Below are positions 23,276 through 34,640 of a stretch of DNA of 64,000 nt, in pieces. Made by a program: the position numbers and the translations under genes. Below the pieces are notes generated by a model, which worked only from the letters and a program-made list of their open reading frames with translations, was not told the origin of the DNA and made no database searches. Position 1 is the stretch's first letter, and every line of letters starts with the position of its first letter. The stretch lies in the NCBI RefSeq assembly GCF_933775445.1, contig NC_065876.1, forward strand, positions 18,538,001-18,602,000, read 5' to 3'. The stretch is from Argentina anserina (lineage: Eukaryota; Streptophyta; Magnoliopsida; Rosales; Rosaceae).

Positions 23276-24110
23276 GATTAGCTCAAAGACCCTGAGAAAT
23301 AAAGGAGGTTGATTGGCTGGCTCATATATCTCATTGTATCACGTCCTGATATTACCTATGTTTTCCATGTCCTTAGTAGATTCATGAATCAACCTAGGAA
23401 GACCATTAAGGGTGGTACATTACTTGAAAGGTGCTCCAGGACAAGGTTTATTCTTTTCTTCCATCAGTGATTTAAGGTTGAGAGCCTATTGTGATTTCGA
23501 TGGGTAGGATGTCCGGTCACAAGAAGATCTGCAATCGGATACTGTCTTTCTTGGATCTTCCTTGGTCTCTTGGAAGTCTAAGCGCCAAAAGACAGTGTCT
23601 TTATCTTCAACAGAGGCTGAATATCGAGCTATGACAGGCACATGCTGTGAGTTGACTTGGTTACGTTGCTTACTTAAGGATTTGGACATGTTACTTCACG
23701 AGCCAGCTTTGTTATTCTGTGACAACAAGCTATAAGGCTGCACTCCACATTGCAGCCAATCCTGTTTTTCATGATCGAACAAGGCACATTGAGATCTACA
23801 ATCAGATACTTTGTCTTTCTTAGATCTTCTTTAGTCTCTTGGAAGTTTAAGCGTCAAAAGATAGAGTCTTTATCTTCAACAGAGGCTGAGTATCGAGCTA
23901 TAACAGGCACATGCTGTGAGTTGACTTGGTTACGTTGCTTACTTAAGGATTTGGGCATGTTGCTTCATGAGCCAGCTTTGTTATTCTGTGACAACAAGGC
24001 TGCACTCCATATTGCAGCCAATCCTGTTTTTCATGATTAAACAAGGCACATTGAGATGGATTAACATTATATCCAAGACAAAATCTTAGATGGTTCTGTG
24101 GTATTAAGGG
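23276..24110 (+). pseudogene. Two tandem Copia RNase H copies, plus strand
   Basis: The first copy runs from about 23470 to 23795 (VSWKSKRQKTVSLSSTEAEY, CELTWLRCLL, AALHIAANPVFHDRTRHIE) and the second, with the same motifs, from about 23796 to 24110. The second begins inside the sequence for the RRSS...YFVF segment. With the minus-strand copy this makes three RNase H segments in one element. Confidence 0.85.
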
Positions 24111-24118
24111 GGGGGGGA

Positions 24119-24224
24119 CTGATTTGTCGGGTGAAAGAACATCATCATCACTAGCCATGACGAATGATAAGAGAGGCTGCATGAGAAATTTAGATTCAGC
24201 GAGGAAAAAATAAGTCTGGATCAA
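24119..24224 (-). pseudogene. Start of Copia gag, minus strand
   Basis: Following the PBS on the minus strand, an ATG opens MASDDDVLSPDKSVPPP, a typical short gag N-terminus. It stops making sense at a run of ten C (minus strand), where the inverted RNase H sequence begins. Confidence 0.6.
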
Positions 24225-24240
24225 ACTTGCTCTGATACCA
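24225..24240 (-). promoter_or_regulatory. Primer-binding site of the inverted-interior Copia element
   Basis: On the minus strand TGGTATCAGAGCAAG directly follows the LTR end. It matches the initiator Met-tRNA 3' end and fixes the right LTR as the 5' LTR. Confidence 0.92.
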
Positions 24241-24466
24241 TGTAAAAGAGAAGAAGAGAATTGGCTAAAGTGCACTTCATTGATATTGTACTATGAGCTT
24301 TATACATGAGTTGGAACGTTCAGATCCTACAAGTCATGATCTGTTTACATTAGTAATACACATAAAGAAGCTTTATAACTCATACATAACTTATTACTAC
24401 ACATACGGAAACTTTACAACTCATACACACATATTACAATCAATATGACATATTTGTTTCTCAACA
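24241..24466 (-). repeat. 5' LTR of the inverted-interior Copia element (226 bp)
   Basis: It is the same sequence as the LTR at 21171-21438 apart from scattered substitutions and one missing copy of the roughly 42-bp module. The many differences show that insertion was not recent. Confidence 0.9.
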
Positions 24467-24917
24467 AAACTACACCCAGCTCCCCTTTCCAATATCTGCA
24501 ATAAAGGAGACTTCTCAAAAATCAAAACTAAAATTCTTAGAAATATTTTGAGATACTTGGCACCAAAGAACCAAACTTCTAAAATCATCTCCTAAAAAGA
24601 AAAGAAAAAACAGAGAATACTATATATGTGAAGAATGTGTCACACTATGCCCAAAACTCATTTTACTAGTTCACCAACAAATGCAGTGTGAAAACATAGT
24701 CAGCTCAATTTCAGTCATTACTTACCCAAAACACAATTCTCTCACTTACCAAACATAGAACAACTTACGAATGCCAACTCACGAAGAAACACACTATTAA
24801 CAGAGTACCCTTTCCATTTACTATTTCCTAAGAATGGAGTACATAAAGATATATAATAAAACAAACCACCAATAAAATTTATTCATTACAATCCGAAGGC
24901 CAAAGCAATCAAATTAC

Positions 24918-24993
24918 CGCTGTTGGAGCCCTCAACAATGGCGCAACTCTTCCATTCTCTTCTTTGCAGATTTCATCAAGATTGACTCCAACA
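24918..24993 (-). other. Exon-like segment, unidentified
   Basis: Bounded on the minus strand by CAATAG and GTAATT, this 76-base segment has one open frame reading VGVNLDEICKEENGRVAPLL. The acceptor, donor and coding quality suggest a real or former exon. I do not recognise the protein. Confidence 0.4.
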
Positions 24994-27327
24994 CTATTGA
25001 AAAAAAAAATTAAAGGCAAATTCAGAAGCAAAAAGAGTCATAAAGTGATCATAACATAATCGGCTCCAACTCTAAAACAAAAGAGCCAAGGTTGAAAGGG
25101 TCAGATTAAGAGAAACGGTCTCTACTTTCAAAGATCACCATGGACAACTGAAATCCCCCTTCTCATCTGCAAACAACTGAGGTTATCGCTATGCTGAAAT
25201 CTGAAGCTCCCATTAAACCAAGGCCTATCCCATAAACAAGAAAAAAAGTTGAGATGAACTTCTGATTAACCGAAGAGATGAGAGACCAACTGAGGAAAAC
25301 TCACCAAAATTAAGGTCGAGTAAGGCGGCAACCGATCATAATCGGTGACTCAGTGGTTTCACAATGTTTGGATGCGAGGATTCAAGAAATGTTGCCACTC
25401 TCAAGAGAAAACACACGAGGATTGAGTAGAGAATGAAGCTGTCAAAGAGAGGGGATAGAGAGAAAAGAAAAAAAAAAGAGGCTGAGGTCAACGAAAGGGT
25501 GGACACTATCTAGTCTGTCGCAAAACCATGAATATGTAGGAAAGGAGTGTTGGCACCTGAAATATAATCAGACATTAATCAATAACTAAACCAACAGCTA
25601 AATGATTTAACTAAGATTAAACAGACTTTCATACAGAATTGAAAAATTAAGATTAGTTTCAATAAGAATCTAGATGAGGAAAAAATAAAGTATTAAAGAT
25701 AGTAGACAACATCAATGGCTGAACTGCGAAGGTCAATCATAAAGCCTAGCCTTCTCCTCGATATAGATCTTCTTCCCTGTGACAAAAAAGACAACCAATA
25801 ACCACCAAAGCAAGAAATTAAAAGCACACCCAACAATAAGCTACAGTGGAGGCCATCCACATAGAAGAAAGGACATGAAAACGAACTGTCACACTGAGGA
25901 ATGCATATCAAAGTTTCCCTGAACTAAACAAAACAAAATACATAAATGCATAAACCTTATAAGAAATCAAACACCATCTGCATTAAAATTGCCAAAGATG
26001 GAACAAAAAAATAAAAAAATCAAAGCATAAACCCAGAAATAAAAATCCACATAAAAAAGTAAAATTTTAATGAATGAAACTTACCCAAAACAATCCAAGT
26101 ATACCTTCTGAGAAATAGCAATGACAGCATTAGAAATCAATAGAGAGAAATCCAGCAATTCAACCGCATCAAGGATAATATTATAGTGATGCATAATAGC
26201 ACTGAATTATCTATGCTTCGGGATGATAATGAACTCATGCTATATCATTTTTCTGAAGTACCTACATTTGAACTAAGGGATTCTACAAGTACTGTACCTC
26301 ATGTCCAGGTCAAACATGCCCCAAAAATAAAGCTCCCACCGTCACCATTTCAGAAAGAACCTTGGTTATTTACAATGAAGTCCTACGCCTGCATCAATAA
26401 ATTCCAAAATCATTTATTGGTTAATACCATATAAGCCAACTGGTTTCCTTATATTTAATCACAAACCCCTTCAGTCTTTCTCTGGAGTACACAGATCCAT
26501 AGCCACCTGGAGAAAGGATTATCAGTGAATCAGTCATCAATATAACGGACTCACCAGAAAGGGTTATCAGTAATCAGTAACCAATTCCTTACAATTCCAT
26601 AGAACGAATTCGAAAGCAACAAAAAAAAACATCTATCGAAACAATAAAACTAACGACCCCAATTTGAACAAACTGAACATTGAAGCAAAATACTCAGAAA
26701 ACAACAAAGAACCCGTGTTTCATTCTTTTTTTTGACACAACAAAAGAAAACACAGTTCGACTTATTTCAAAATCGAATTCCTCATTGGATGTAGTGAATC
26801 AATCCGAACAAAAACTCAATTAAACAGAGGCAGAAGCGTTACCTCAGACACAAATGTGAAATCAATCCAAAATCTGATATCAATATGCGAGCTATTCCAC
26901 AAAAAGACCTGAAGTTTCAGGAAGGTGAAGGCAATCGACAAAGCACAGGCGACCAAATACGCTGTTACATAAATGATCCCAAATACAAAGAGAAGAACTT
27001 AGGAACCGAATTCAGTGGAGAGATGATAATGGCAGTTTGGAAATTTAGAAACCACTGGGGCGGCGGACTCAAGAAGGTGCTGACACCTCGCCAGTGCAAA
27101 CACGCAGAGGTAAATGGCGATTGAGTTGAGAATGAAGCGGTCCAGATAGAGAAGAGATCTGCGACCAATTGGAAACGGCGGTGGAATGAGTTGAGCGGCA
27201 CAACTGTAACTAAACGTGATGTAGGGAAAATGCGGAAAAAACTTTCAAATGAACAGCATATAGTAAATTTGTACAATTAATGCAAAATGAAACTTTCATA
27301 TGGATCAATTGAAACTTCGGGTGAGCC
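24994..27327. other. Non-coding stretch with possible duplicated 5' gene ends
   Basis: AT-rich sequence. Two segments, about 25360-25490 and 27070-27200, share a weakly similar string (TTGAG.(A/T)GAGAATGAAGC) and GA-rich surroundings, as if the same minus-strand leader occurs twice. Plus-strand ORF 26186-26434 and minus-strand ORF 25693-25911 have no recognised family. Confidence 0.35.
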
Positions 27328-27845
27328 TGCTTAACAACTCCCACGAGGTTGGGTGTTGGGTTTCCAGCCCATGTGTTTTTCTTAAGATGGTTTGTTAAAG
27401 TATGGTGTTTCGGTAGGGATAGGGATCCTTATTGATGATGGTTTACCTGTAGAACGAGGAGGCTTTACAACCTACCACTATTAGGAATATGATTCTTATT
27501 TGATGAGGAAACATGTTTGTCCTTATGGCTATATAAGGAGGGGTTATGCTCTAGGTTTAGGCATCGCAGAGACAAAGAGCAAAGTATGTTTCATTCTTGG
27601 TTAGAGAGTGAGAGAGGGCAGAGAGGAGAAAAATAGGAAGAGAATAGTTCTTGTTTTCTTAGTCTTTCTTGTGTACCCATTATTAATATAGCAGAAGTGT
27701 GTATTTCTGTCCATTGGATTTAGGTAAAGCTATTTGCTGAACCACCTTAAATCTGTGTTCTTGTGATCTTTACTTTGTGGTTGTTTCTCTTGGTTTGCTG
27801 TGCTTGTTCTGTTTCTCTGACTACCTTGTTGACCGATTCACTACA
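27328..27845 (+). repeat. 5' LTR of the third Copia element
   Basis: It starts TGCTTAACAACTCCCACGAG, a common copia LTR opening, and ends CACTACA two bases before the PBS. A TATA box TATATAAG lies at 27530-27537. The start is chosen from that opening and could be a few bases off. Confidence 0.7.
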
Positions 27846-27847
27846 AG

Positions 27848-27860
27848 TGGTATCAGAGCC
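27848..27860 (+). promoter_or_regulatory. Primer-binding site of the third Copia element
   Basis: TGGTATCAGAGCC, complementary to the initiator Met-tRNA 3' end, two bases after the LTR. Confidence 0.92.
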
Positions 27861-27906
27861 TGGTTGAAGGTTGGGTTCGGCTGAATTAGTGTTGTCACTT
27901 GTCAGA

Positions 27907-28638
27907 ATGGAGGATGATGTGAAAGGCACAATGATCAAACTCCACCCACAAGAATTCGGTGACGTGGAAGCCAAGAATGGAGGATATCATGCATTGTAGG
28001 GATATGCATGAGGCCATATTGGGTGTGGCTGCAAAGCCAACCAAAATGACTGATGAGAAGTGGCGAAAGTTGCACCGGAAAGCAGTTGGTACGATAAGGC
28101 AATGGGTTAATGATAGCGTCTTTGACCATGTGTCGAAAGAAACTGATGCGGAAGAACTTTGGAAAATATTAGAGTCCCTCTTTGAGTAGAAACCGTTGCG
28201 AAGAAAGCATTCCTTATCAAAGAGATGGTCAACATGAAGTTTGATGACGATAATAGGGTCGCTGTGCACTTGAACAATTTCCAAAATGTGACCAACCAGT
28301 TATCGACAATGGGGATGAAGGTTGATGATGAGCTACTCGCATTGCTGCTGCTAGGAACTTTGCCGGATAGTTGGGAAACTTTCGTGGTGACCTTGAGTAA
28401 TTATGCGTCTAATGGTTTATTGTCTATGGATACCATTAAGGATAACATGCTTAACGAAGAACAAAGAAGCAAAAGTGTTGGCACATACAATGAGCACGCA
28501 AGAGCCCTTTATGAGAAGGGTAAAGGCAAGAATTCAGGTTAAAGGTTTAGTGGCGATTGTGACTATTGTGGCGAGAAGGGCCACATGAAGCAGATGTGTC
28601 GAAAGTGGAAACAAAACAAGAAGAAAGGCAAGTACTAA
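27907..28638 (+). pseudogene. Copia gag with CCHC zinc knuckle
   Basis: It opens MEDDVKGTMIKLHPQEF. After a frameshift near 27960 come WKPRMEDIMHCRDMHEAILG, WRKLHRKAVGTIRQWVND and ELWKILESLFE (stop), then VHLNNFQNVTNQLSTMGMKV and LLLGTLPDSWETFVVTLSN. The zinc knuckle CDYCGEKGHMKQMC (CX2CX4HX4C) is at 28558-28599, after another stop at 28540. Apart from the breaks it is well preserved. Confidence 0.88.
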
Positions 28639-28716
28639 GATGGTGAAGATAATGGCTATACTGCTTGTATTTCAGATGTTTCAGATGAGCTTCTTACTTT
28701 ACAAGAATGTATATAT

Positions 28717-29235
28717 GTGGGTGACAATAGTCATGATTGGTTCGTGGATACAGGTGCAAGTTGTCATGTTAGTTCCAACTTTGAGCTCTTTTCTACATAC
28801 AAGGCAGATGACTTTGGGATGTTAAAGATGGGCAATTCAAGCTACTCAAAGATTTTGGGAATAAGAGATATTTGCATCGAGACTAATCTGGGTTACCATA
28901 TGACATTGAAGGATGTGAGGCACGTTCTTGATCTACGTGTCAACATATTGTCTGCAAGTGCTCTTGACAGGCAAGGTTTCCACCAGTTTATTGGTGATGG
29001 GAAGTGGAAGCTTACGAATCGATCGTTGGACGTTGCAAGTGGAGAGTTTTGTCGTTCCTTGTACAACACATAGCTTGGTGTATAAAGATGACTTGAGTGC
29101 AATGAGTGATACTTCTTTGGACATACGGTGTCATGGTGATGGCCATATAAGGAAGAAAGGCGTTCTGGAAAAGTGGACGCCCTACCCAGATACATCTCAG
29201 CCGCCATTTGAGCTCTCAGCCTGGAAAAGAGCACC
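28717..29235 (+). pseudogene. Copia protease and start of pre-integrase region
   Basis: DWFVDTGASCHVSSNFELFS carries the DTGAS active site. It is followed by MGNSSYSKILGIRDICI, LKDVRHVLDLRVNILSASAL and LDVASGEF. A stop at 29071-29073 and loss of similarity near 29235 end it. Confidence 0.85.
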
Positions 29236-29297
29236 AGTATTTTAATTATTGATGGACAAATGGGAATTTTTTTAATTAAATACCTGATTTTCTACCA

Positions 29298-29375
29298 GAC
29301 CTTTATTATCTTATCAACTTCATTAATGTAGACAATCCCCTTCTGAGCAGCTTCTACATCAAACTCTTATAGCTC
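29298..29375 (-). pseudogene. ClpX fragment (Walker B segment), copy 1
   Basis: The minus strand reads FDVEAAQKGIVYINEVDKI, very close to the ClpX AAA+ Walker B segment (usual GIVYIDEVDKI). About 25 codons are recognisable. It lies just downstream, on the minus strand, of a topoisomerase I exon, in what would be that gene's intron. A second copy in the same setting is at 46720-46800. Confidence 0.75.
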
Positions 29376-29391
29376 ATCTTCATTTAAGCAC

Positions 29392-30175
29392 CTTCAACTT
29401 CCTTGCTCTCTCATATTTCTCCTCGTCGCTTAGTCCTTTAAAGAACTACTAGCTGCCAGACATACGTATTTGAACTTCTTGCCATCGGCATAAAAGAGTG
29501 TACCAAGTTAACCTCAAAATTATTCCTGAAGAGAAGACAAGTAGATCAGGAAAAAAACATACTCCTATACAACCAAGACAGTGAACAAGAAGAAGAAGAA
29601 CAAACTTTTCACCCGGAATGGGACATTCGGGAATCTCGGTATTTTTTTCCTATATTTATTGTGACTTCACTTGGGTGAATCCTCCTCTTCAGCTTTCCTG
29701 ACTAATACCAGAACCAACGTAAGCACTTCAACAGATAATGCCTATCAAACTATCTCATCGTTAACTAGTTATTACATCACAAAAAAGAAGAATAAAAAAA
29801 ATCTAACGGACCTTGGGATGCTTGCCATGGCCTCAGAACATTCCAAGTGATTCAACTCTGAAGTTTCCAACCTGTATTGGAATAATGATCAGAAACCACA
29901 GGGGTAATGCTAATTGCAAATAAGAACAGAGTTATGCTTCTATCATATATATCACATTAAAATCAAGATTCCAGGAAATCGATCACAAGAAGCATATCCA
30001 TATTCAGAATCATCTTAAAATCGCCATATAGTTGGAAAATTCATTGCAGATAAGCAGTCAGCTAGAGTAAACAGTAAATTAATCAAGGTTAGAAAATAAC
30101 GTTCTCTTCTACTTCCCACATATATTCTCCTCTTGTTTCATTTTCTTTTCCTTTTTCTCCAGCACCAACAGATAT
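29392..30175 (-). pseudogene. DNA topoisomerase I exons, copy 1
   Basis: On the minus strand, in gene order: a Lys/Glu-rich exon (about 30130-30170, EKKEKKMK); 29812-29871 (VGNFRVESLGMF, stop, GHGKHPK); 29606-29701 (KLKRRIRPSEVTINIGK, frameshift, EIPECPIPGE); and 29392-29486 (KKFKYVCLAASSSLK, frameshift, EKYERARKLK). Each is bounded by AG and GT. These match consecutive exons of plant nuclear TOP1 core. A stop replaces an Arg, two frameshifts occur, and the WLAFWNDPINP segment present in copy 2 is deleted. Upstream TOP1 exons at 43.9-44.2 kb may once have been contiguous with this copy. Confidence 0.85.
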
Positions 30176-30179
30176 TCCA

Positions 30180-30623
30180 TGACAGTTAAGCAACCGACAG
30201 GTAAATCATCACCATATATAAAAAGTTGTCATCATGTGTAAGACACTACTGATCAATTTAGTTAATTACTGATCTGAAGTGCATGTGACATGCAAAACCA
30301 CATAGGATCGGGATAGACATGCAACGACCACCTTGTTAGTCCGTTGTTAAAAGATCATGACTTGCTATTGACAACAGATGTTCTAACAGTAAGGCCATGG
30401 AGAAACACAATTTTTACACAGAACCACTTGAAAATTAGTGCATTGGGATAAACACTCAACTGGACATTAGGCCAGTTACACATAAAAAAACTGTGAGAGA
30501 AAACATACATAGGGCTTCCACTCATCTTCGTCTCTTTATAAGGTATCTGTTAGGTATAATCAATGAGTAAACATAGGACCAGAAAGGTTGCAATTCATAA
30601 GTTGTCTATATCTGTACTATAGA
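30180..30623 (-). repeat. Non-coding segment duplicated at about 47340-47785
   Basis: Shared stretches such as CATGGAGAAACACAATTTTT and the run from ATATTCCATGACAGTTAAGC onward show that both copies of the TOP1 fragment carry the same upstream sequence. In copy 1 similarity stops at about 30568. Confidence 0.7.
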
Positions 30624-30662
30624 CTAGGGTTTAGGCCCGTGCTTTGTCGCGGGTTTGCGGGT
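30624..30662 (-). mobile_element. Candidate Helitron 3' terminus
   Basis: On the minus strand a GC-rich imperfect hairpin CCCGCG-ACAAAG-CACGGG is followed by CCTAAACC and CTAG, then a T outside the element. Helitrons end in CTRR preceded by a short GC hairpin about 10 bases upstream and insert between A and T; all three features are met. The GCACGGGCCTAAAC wording is typical of plant Helitrons. The matching 5' TC end is not identified, so the length is unknown. Confidence 0.55.
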
Positions 30663-31950
30663 GTTGTATTTTGTTTTGGGAAACAGTTGTACAAACGATG
30701 AAAATTAAGCATTTTCATTTTTCCGGTCTCACACTCATCATATCTTGAACAAAAGAGACTGAGCTATGTCAAATGCTAAATGAAGTGAGGGCTCAAGTTT
30801 TTAGGAATTATTGAGGGTTCAACTTGGTGGTTAAGACATTCTGGGTACCGATTAGCAAAAGAAGATCCCGTAAAAGAACTAAAAATCTTGCCAATTCCAC
30901 ATCAATTGGCTTAATCTTTTTAGATCAGATCAATCTCCGCCAGCTGGGACCGCTAAAGTGCAAGTCTGCAAAACTGAAATGACATGATCTTACTTGGTAA
31001 AAGTTCTAACACAACTACTTTATCAAATTTAGAAATTAAATGAAGCTTAACATGTAATCAGCGCTTTTCAAATCACTTTCCCAAAAAGGTTTAGCTCAAT
31101 CAAGACCATTTCAAAATAATCAAAGAAAATTTTAGATGTATGAAAAGAACCAAGGACAGAAAAGCACTTACTCAGAGAGTGTTTTCTCACCCAGTGGGTA
31201 GCTCACCATTGGTAATGACTTCAGCTCTGCAGCTTTGCTACACAGTCCTGCTATTCATCAAACTTAGCTTTGCTTTCAGCTTTAAGAGCTAAAGAACTCT
31301 GCAGTATGGTGACACATCGGTCTGAAATAGAACCAATAAAGATAATTAGCAAGCTTATTTTATTAAATTGATCAAATTGAGTTACACGCAAATTTCGTGA
31401 CAGACCTTTTTCCCAAAGCAGCAGTCGTGTTAAATGATTGTAAAAACAATAAAAACAAACATGCGCACATTGCTGATAGAGAGTAAACATCCACATGATA
31501 TTCAATAAAATCCCATCAAATCCCATGTAAGAAAACTTCAGGTAATACACAGACATTCATATATTCAAATGCTCAGGTTTGAAAAAAAAAATTAGCATTC
31601 ATAATGGGAGGCTGGTAGAAGCAAAATACAGAAGGAAAAAATGGTATTATTCCAGGCTCCATTGCTGATAGAGAGTAAACATCCACATGATATTCAATAA
31701 AATCCCATCAAATCCCATGTAAGCAAATTTCAGGTAATACACAGACATTCATATATTCAAATGCTCAGGTTTGAAAAAAAAATTAGCATTCATAATGGGA
31801 GGCTGGCAGAAGCAAAATACAGAAGGAAAAAATGGTATTAATCCAGGCTCCTAAGTAGTCACAACCTCTTAGATGAGTGAATATATTTTTGTTATCAGTT
31901 ATCCTGGATACTGTAGCTTCTTCATGTCTGGCTAGCTTCTCTATTTTTTT
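30663..31950 (-). pseudogene. Exon-like coiled-coil fragments and a 192-bp tandem repeat
   Basis: On the minus strand, about 31220-31320 reads RCVTILQSSLALKAESKAKF and continues to CVAKLQ, with stops where E or Y would be expected. The segment near 31180-31215 reads AEVITNGELPTG, stop, ENTL. Short exon-like pieces ending AALGK lie near 31400 and 32040. The composition suggests a coiled-coil protein, possibly a kinesin-type one, but I cannot name it. Confidence 0.4.
31469..31850. repeat. 192-bp tandem duplication
   Basis: Unit 1 (31469-31660) and unit 2 (31661-about 31850) both start ATTGCTGATAGAGAG and end CCAGGCTCC, with only a few differences. Confidence 0.92.
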
Positions 31951-32084
31951 ATGCTTTTATCAGTGCATGAATATTGTCAGAATATACGCATACATGCTTA
32001 AAGGTTTAGCTTCCAATGACAAACCTTCTCCCAGAGCAGCAGCCTGAAAATTTGCACACAACACAATTATCCATATACCAAGCC

Positions 32085-33150
32085 CCACAAAGACATTATG
32101 ATATAGCTTAATGTAGACCACTTATCTGTTTTTCAAGTTCCCTGATTGTGGCTTCTACTTTCTCTTTACCTTCTTCATGTCAGAGCTACAAAGAAAATAA
32201 AGCAAATAAGTTCAAATAAGTTCACCTCTGGTAGTCTGGTACTTACCAAGGCCAGAGAAAGCAGGCGAATTCGGGCACCTTAGCAAGATTATTGTTATTC
32301 CCTACAGCATTTCAAGCTGCAGTAAATCAGATATTCAAAATCCAACACCAAGGAATAATATAATAATAATAGTGTTCTTATCTATTGAAAATAGATAAAA
32401 ATAAAAATAAAAATCATATTTTGGATGCATAAAATACTCAACCATGACAGGCTTTCATATTTCATCACGCAGTGTAGCAACCTGATGTTGATCTCCCAAA
32501 TCTTTTGACTCATAGTTTCCCTTTTCCTATAAGAATCTGCAAGAAATCTCATCCCTTAGTCTAGCTATGATATTGTTGTGATCTTTTGTTGATAAAATCA
32601 GTGAAAGGCTTCGACATCTTCGACATCAATTAAATGAAGGTGACAGGAGCAGTAGATTTATGCTAGGAATTTAACACACTTGAATTATACATAATTGTCT
32701 CTATGTGTCTGTTTCATTAACTTTAAGTGAACACTAAATTGCAAGGAGCAATTGGAAAAGAGAAAAGAATGTATGATGTTGATACGATAAAGTGCCTCCT
32801 CACTATTATCAAATATACTAAAGCAATCCCAGCATCTTGCACAATCTTTGGTCTTTAGGAAAGTGTTCTCTACGATCTACCAATACATTGAAAGATACCA
32901 CATCTTCTCTGATCAATGATCCTGAAAATCATTCATCAACTTAGGTATCTACACAGTTTGGTTTCATCTCTAATCTCATTCTTTTAGAGAAACTACTTTT
33001 CAGGTTATAACATACAAAGAGAAGCAACAAATAAAACTTTCAAATATTCATTAAGGTGGTTCAGATATTCTTTTCAAATTTCCAACCTTGTTGCTGCAGC
33101 TCCACATGGAAGCTAGAGCGGCTCTCATCTTGTTAAACATTCAAGGCTGC
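32085..33150 (-). pseudogene. Exon-like fragments of an unidentified coiled-coil gene
   Basis: Minus-strand pieces with acceptor/donor context: about 33075-33145 (QDESRSSFHVELQQQ), about 32450-32535 (EKGNYESKDLGDQHQVATLR then DEI) and about 32130-32190 (HEEGKEKVEATIRELEKQ). All are charged and helical in character and all contain stops or lack continuity. Second copies lie about 6.75 kb to the right. The protein is not recognised. Confidence 0.45.
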
Positions 33151-34071
33151 ATAAGAATCAGAACATGCAAGACAGGTAAAAAAATCACCTTTAACTTCGC
33201 AGCAAGTTAAATAGAGAGATTAAACAGCTGGTGCAACAAAAGCCAAATTAGAGATAGTGGGAGTTACAGAAAACAAAATTACAATAAATTCACAAAAGAG
33301 AATCTCTATCGACAAACACATGATATCAAAATAGTAAATACCACATGTATGATATCAACGAGGCTATTTTGATATAGAGTTAGGTTGGTCCTCGAAACAC
33401 AGGAACTTTCTAAGAAAAAGTCATAATATTTTCTACACAGGAACTTCAAATCATAATTACCAACCTTACATATTTTAACTAACTACAGCCCTCATGAAAA
33501 GATAAAGTTTACTAACATAGCACAACAGAAGAAACAAAAATACATGAAAAAGAAACACTATCATAGATTGAAAATAAGATTCATGTGCACAGTATACACA
33601 CTTCATCAGAAAACCAACACACACCTCATCAATTTGAAACTATTAGGTTCTTAAAGTAAAGCATATGACATCCTAAGTATGCATTTTGAAGCCTTTGTGA
33701 GCATAAGTGTAAGAAGTAATACATGCCAAAACACAGAATTGCTGCGAAGACAGCAAGATAAGAAAAGGGTTAACAACTCAACCAAATATTTAAAAGGATC
33801 AGATTGACTGTGTATGCGAAGGCTGAAACTGCAGATGAAAATAAGAAAAAGTTATATTCAAAGCTGAAAAGGAAACAACGAACAAATAAACCCACCAAAT
33901 CACAAACTCCTTAATTCCCTAACAACCAATAGAATGAAAAATCGAATAAAATAGAAGCAAAAAATTGATCAAATTATCCGTTTATGCTCACAAATCATAA
34001 CTAGCCAACAAATACTAAAAAAACAAATACCTAATAAACAAACCAATCTACAGCAACAAGTTTCTTCTAAT

Positions 34072-34440
34072 ATCTGCAGATTAAGATCAGATAATGGCAC
34101 AGAGTATACTTCAAAAACATTTACTCAATATCTCAGTGATCATGGCATTTATCATCAGACATCTTGTGTTGGAACACCTCAGCAGAATGGAATATTTGAG
34201 AGGAAGATTAGAGATCTACTTGAAAAAACCAGATGTCTCATGTTACAGGCTAATGTTCCAAAATGATTCTGGTCGTATGCTATTCATACTGCTGCATATT
34301 TGATTAATCGTTACCTAGCAGTGTTTTGGAGTTCAAGTCGCTATTTCAAGTTATTAAGGCCAGAGATATTGAAATAGTGATGCAGTTCCTTTTGGCATTC
34401 TGTAGTTTAGGACCATATGTTCCTCACTATCTACCTGAAT
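34072..34440 (+). pseudogene. Copia integrase fragment, copy 1
   Basis: Plus strand reads RLRSDNGTEYTSKTFTQYLS, then HQTSCVGTPQQNG, RCLMLQANVPK, stop, FWSYAIHTAAYLINR. This is the integrase core from the second catalytic Asp onward. It continues, frameshifted, as SVLEFKSLFQVIK. No other Copia domain is nearby. Host-gene fragments around it are on the opposite strand. Confidence 0.88.
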
Positions 34441-34449
34441 GGTTCAACA

Positions 34450-34640
34450 CATATGCAGCTCATAATTACTAATTAAAATCATAATCAAGCTAATCGACCA
34501 AGTAATACATATACTGGTTTACGAATTGGTTCTTACCTTTTAATTATGCAGCTCATAATTACTAATTAAAATCATAATCAAGCTAATCGACCAAGTAATA
34601 CATATACTGGTTTACGAATTGGTTCTTACCTTTTAATTGA
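34450..34640. repeat. 94-bp direct duplication
   Basis: A segment starting ATGCAGCTCATAATTACTAA is repeated immediately. The same duplication occurs in the second segmental copy (about 41205-41395), so it predates the large duplication. Confidence 0.92.

Larger units (their letters stand above)
21171..24466 (-). mobile_element. Ty1-copia element with an inverted interior
   Basis: Two related LTRs (21171-21438 and 24241-24466) enclose about 2.8 kb. The PBS beside the right LTR, the polypurine tract beside the left LTR, one RNase H copy (21449-21908) and the start of gag all point to the minus strand. The linker, RT and two further RNase H copies between about 21909 and 24110 are on the plus strand. 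Most of gag, protease and integrase are absent. No matching 5-bp target duplication is seen (ATTTA on the left, AAACT on the right), which also argues for rearrangement. Confidence 0.85.
27328..29235 (+). mobile_element. Ty1-copia retrotransposon, 5' part only
   Basis: An LTR, PBS, gag with a zinc knuckle and protease are present in normal order. Similarity ends in the pre-integrase region at about 29235, where the gene-fragment mosaic begins. Integrase, RT, RNase H and the 3' LTR are missing. Confidence 0.85.

Noticed and set aside
25693..26434. Candidate small genes (25693-25911 minus, 26186-26434 plus)
   Set aside because: No recognised family, no convincing splice or promoter context, and the flanks are AT-rich non-coding sequence. 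Left as unassigned.
29298..29375. A functional ClpX gene
   Set aside because: Only about 25 codons around Walker B are present; Walker A, the sensors and the zinc domain are not found nearby.
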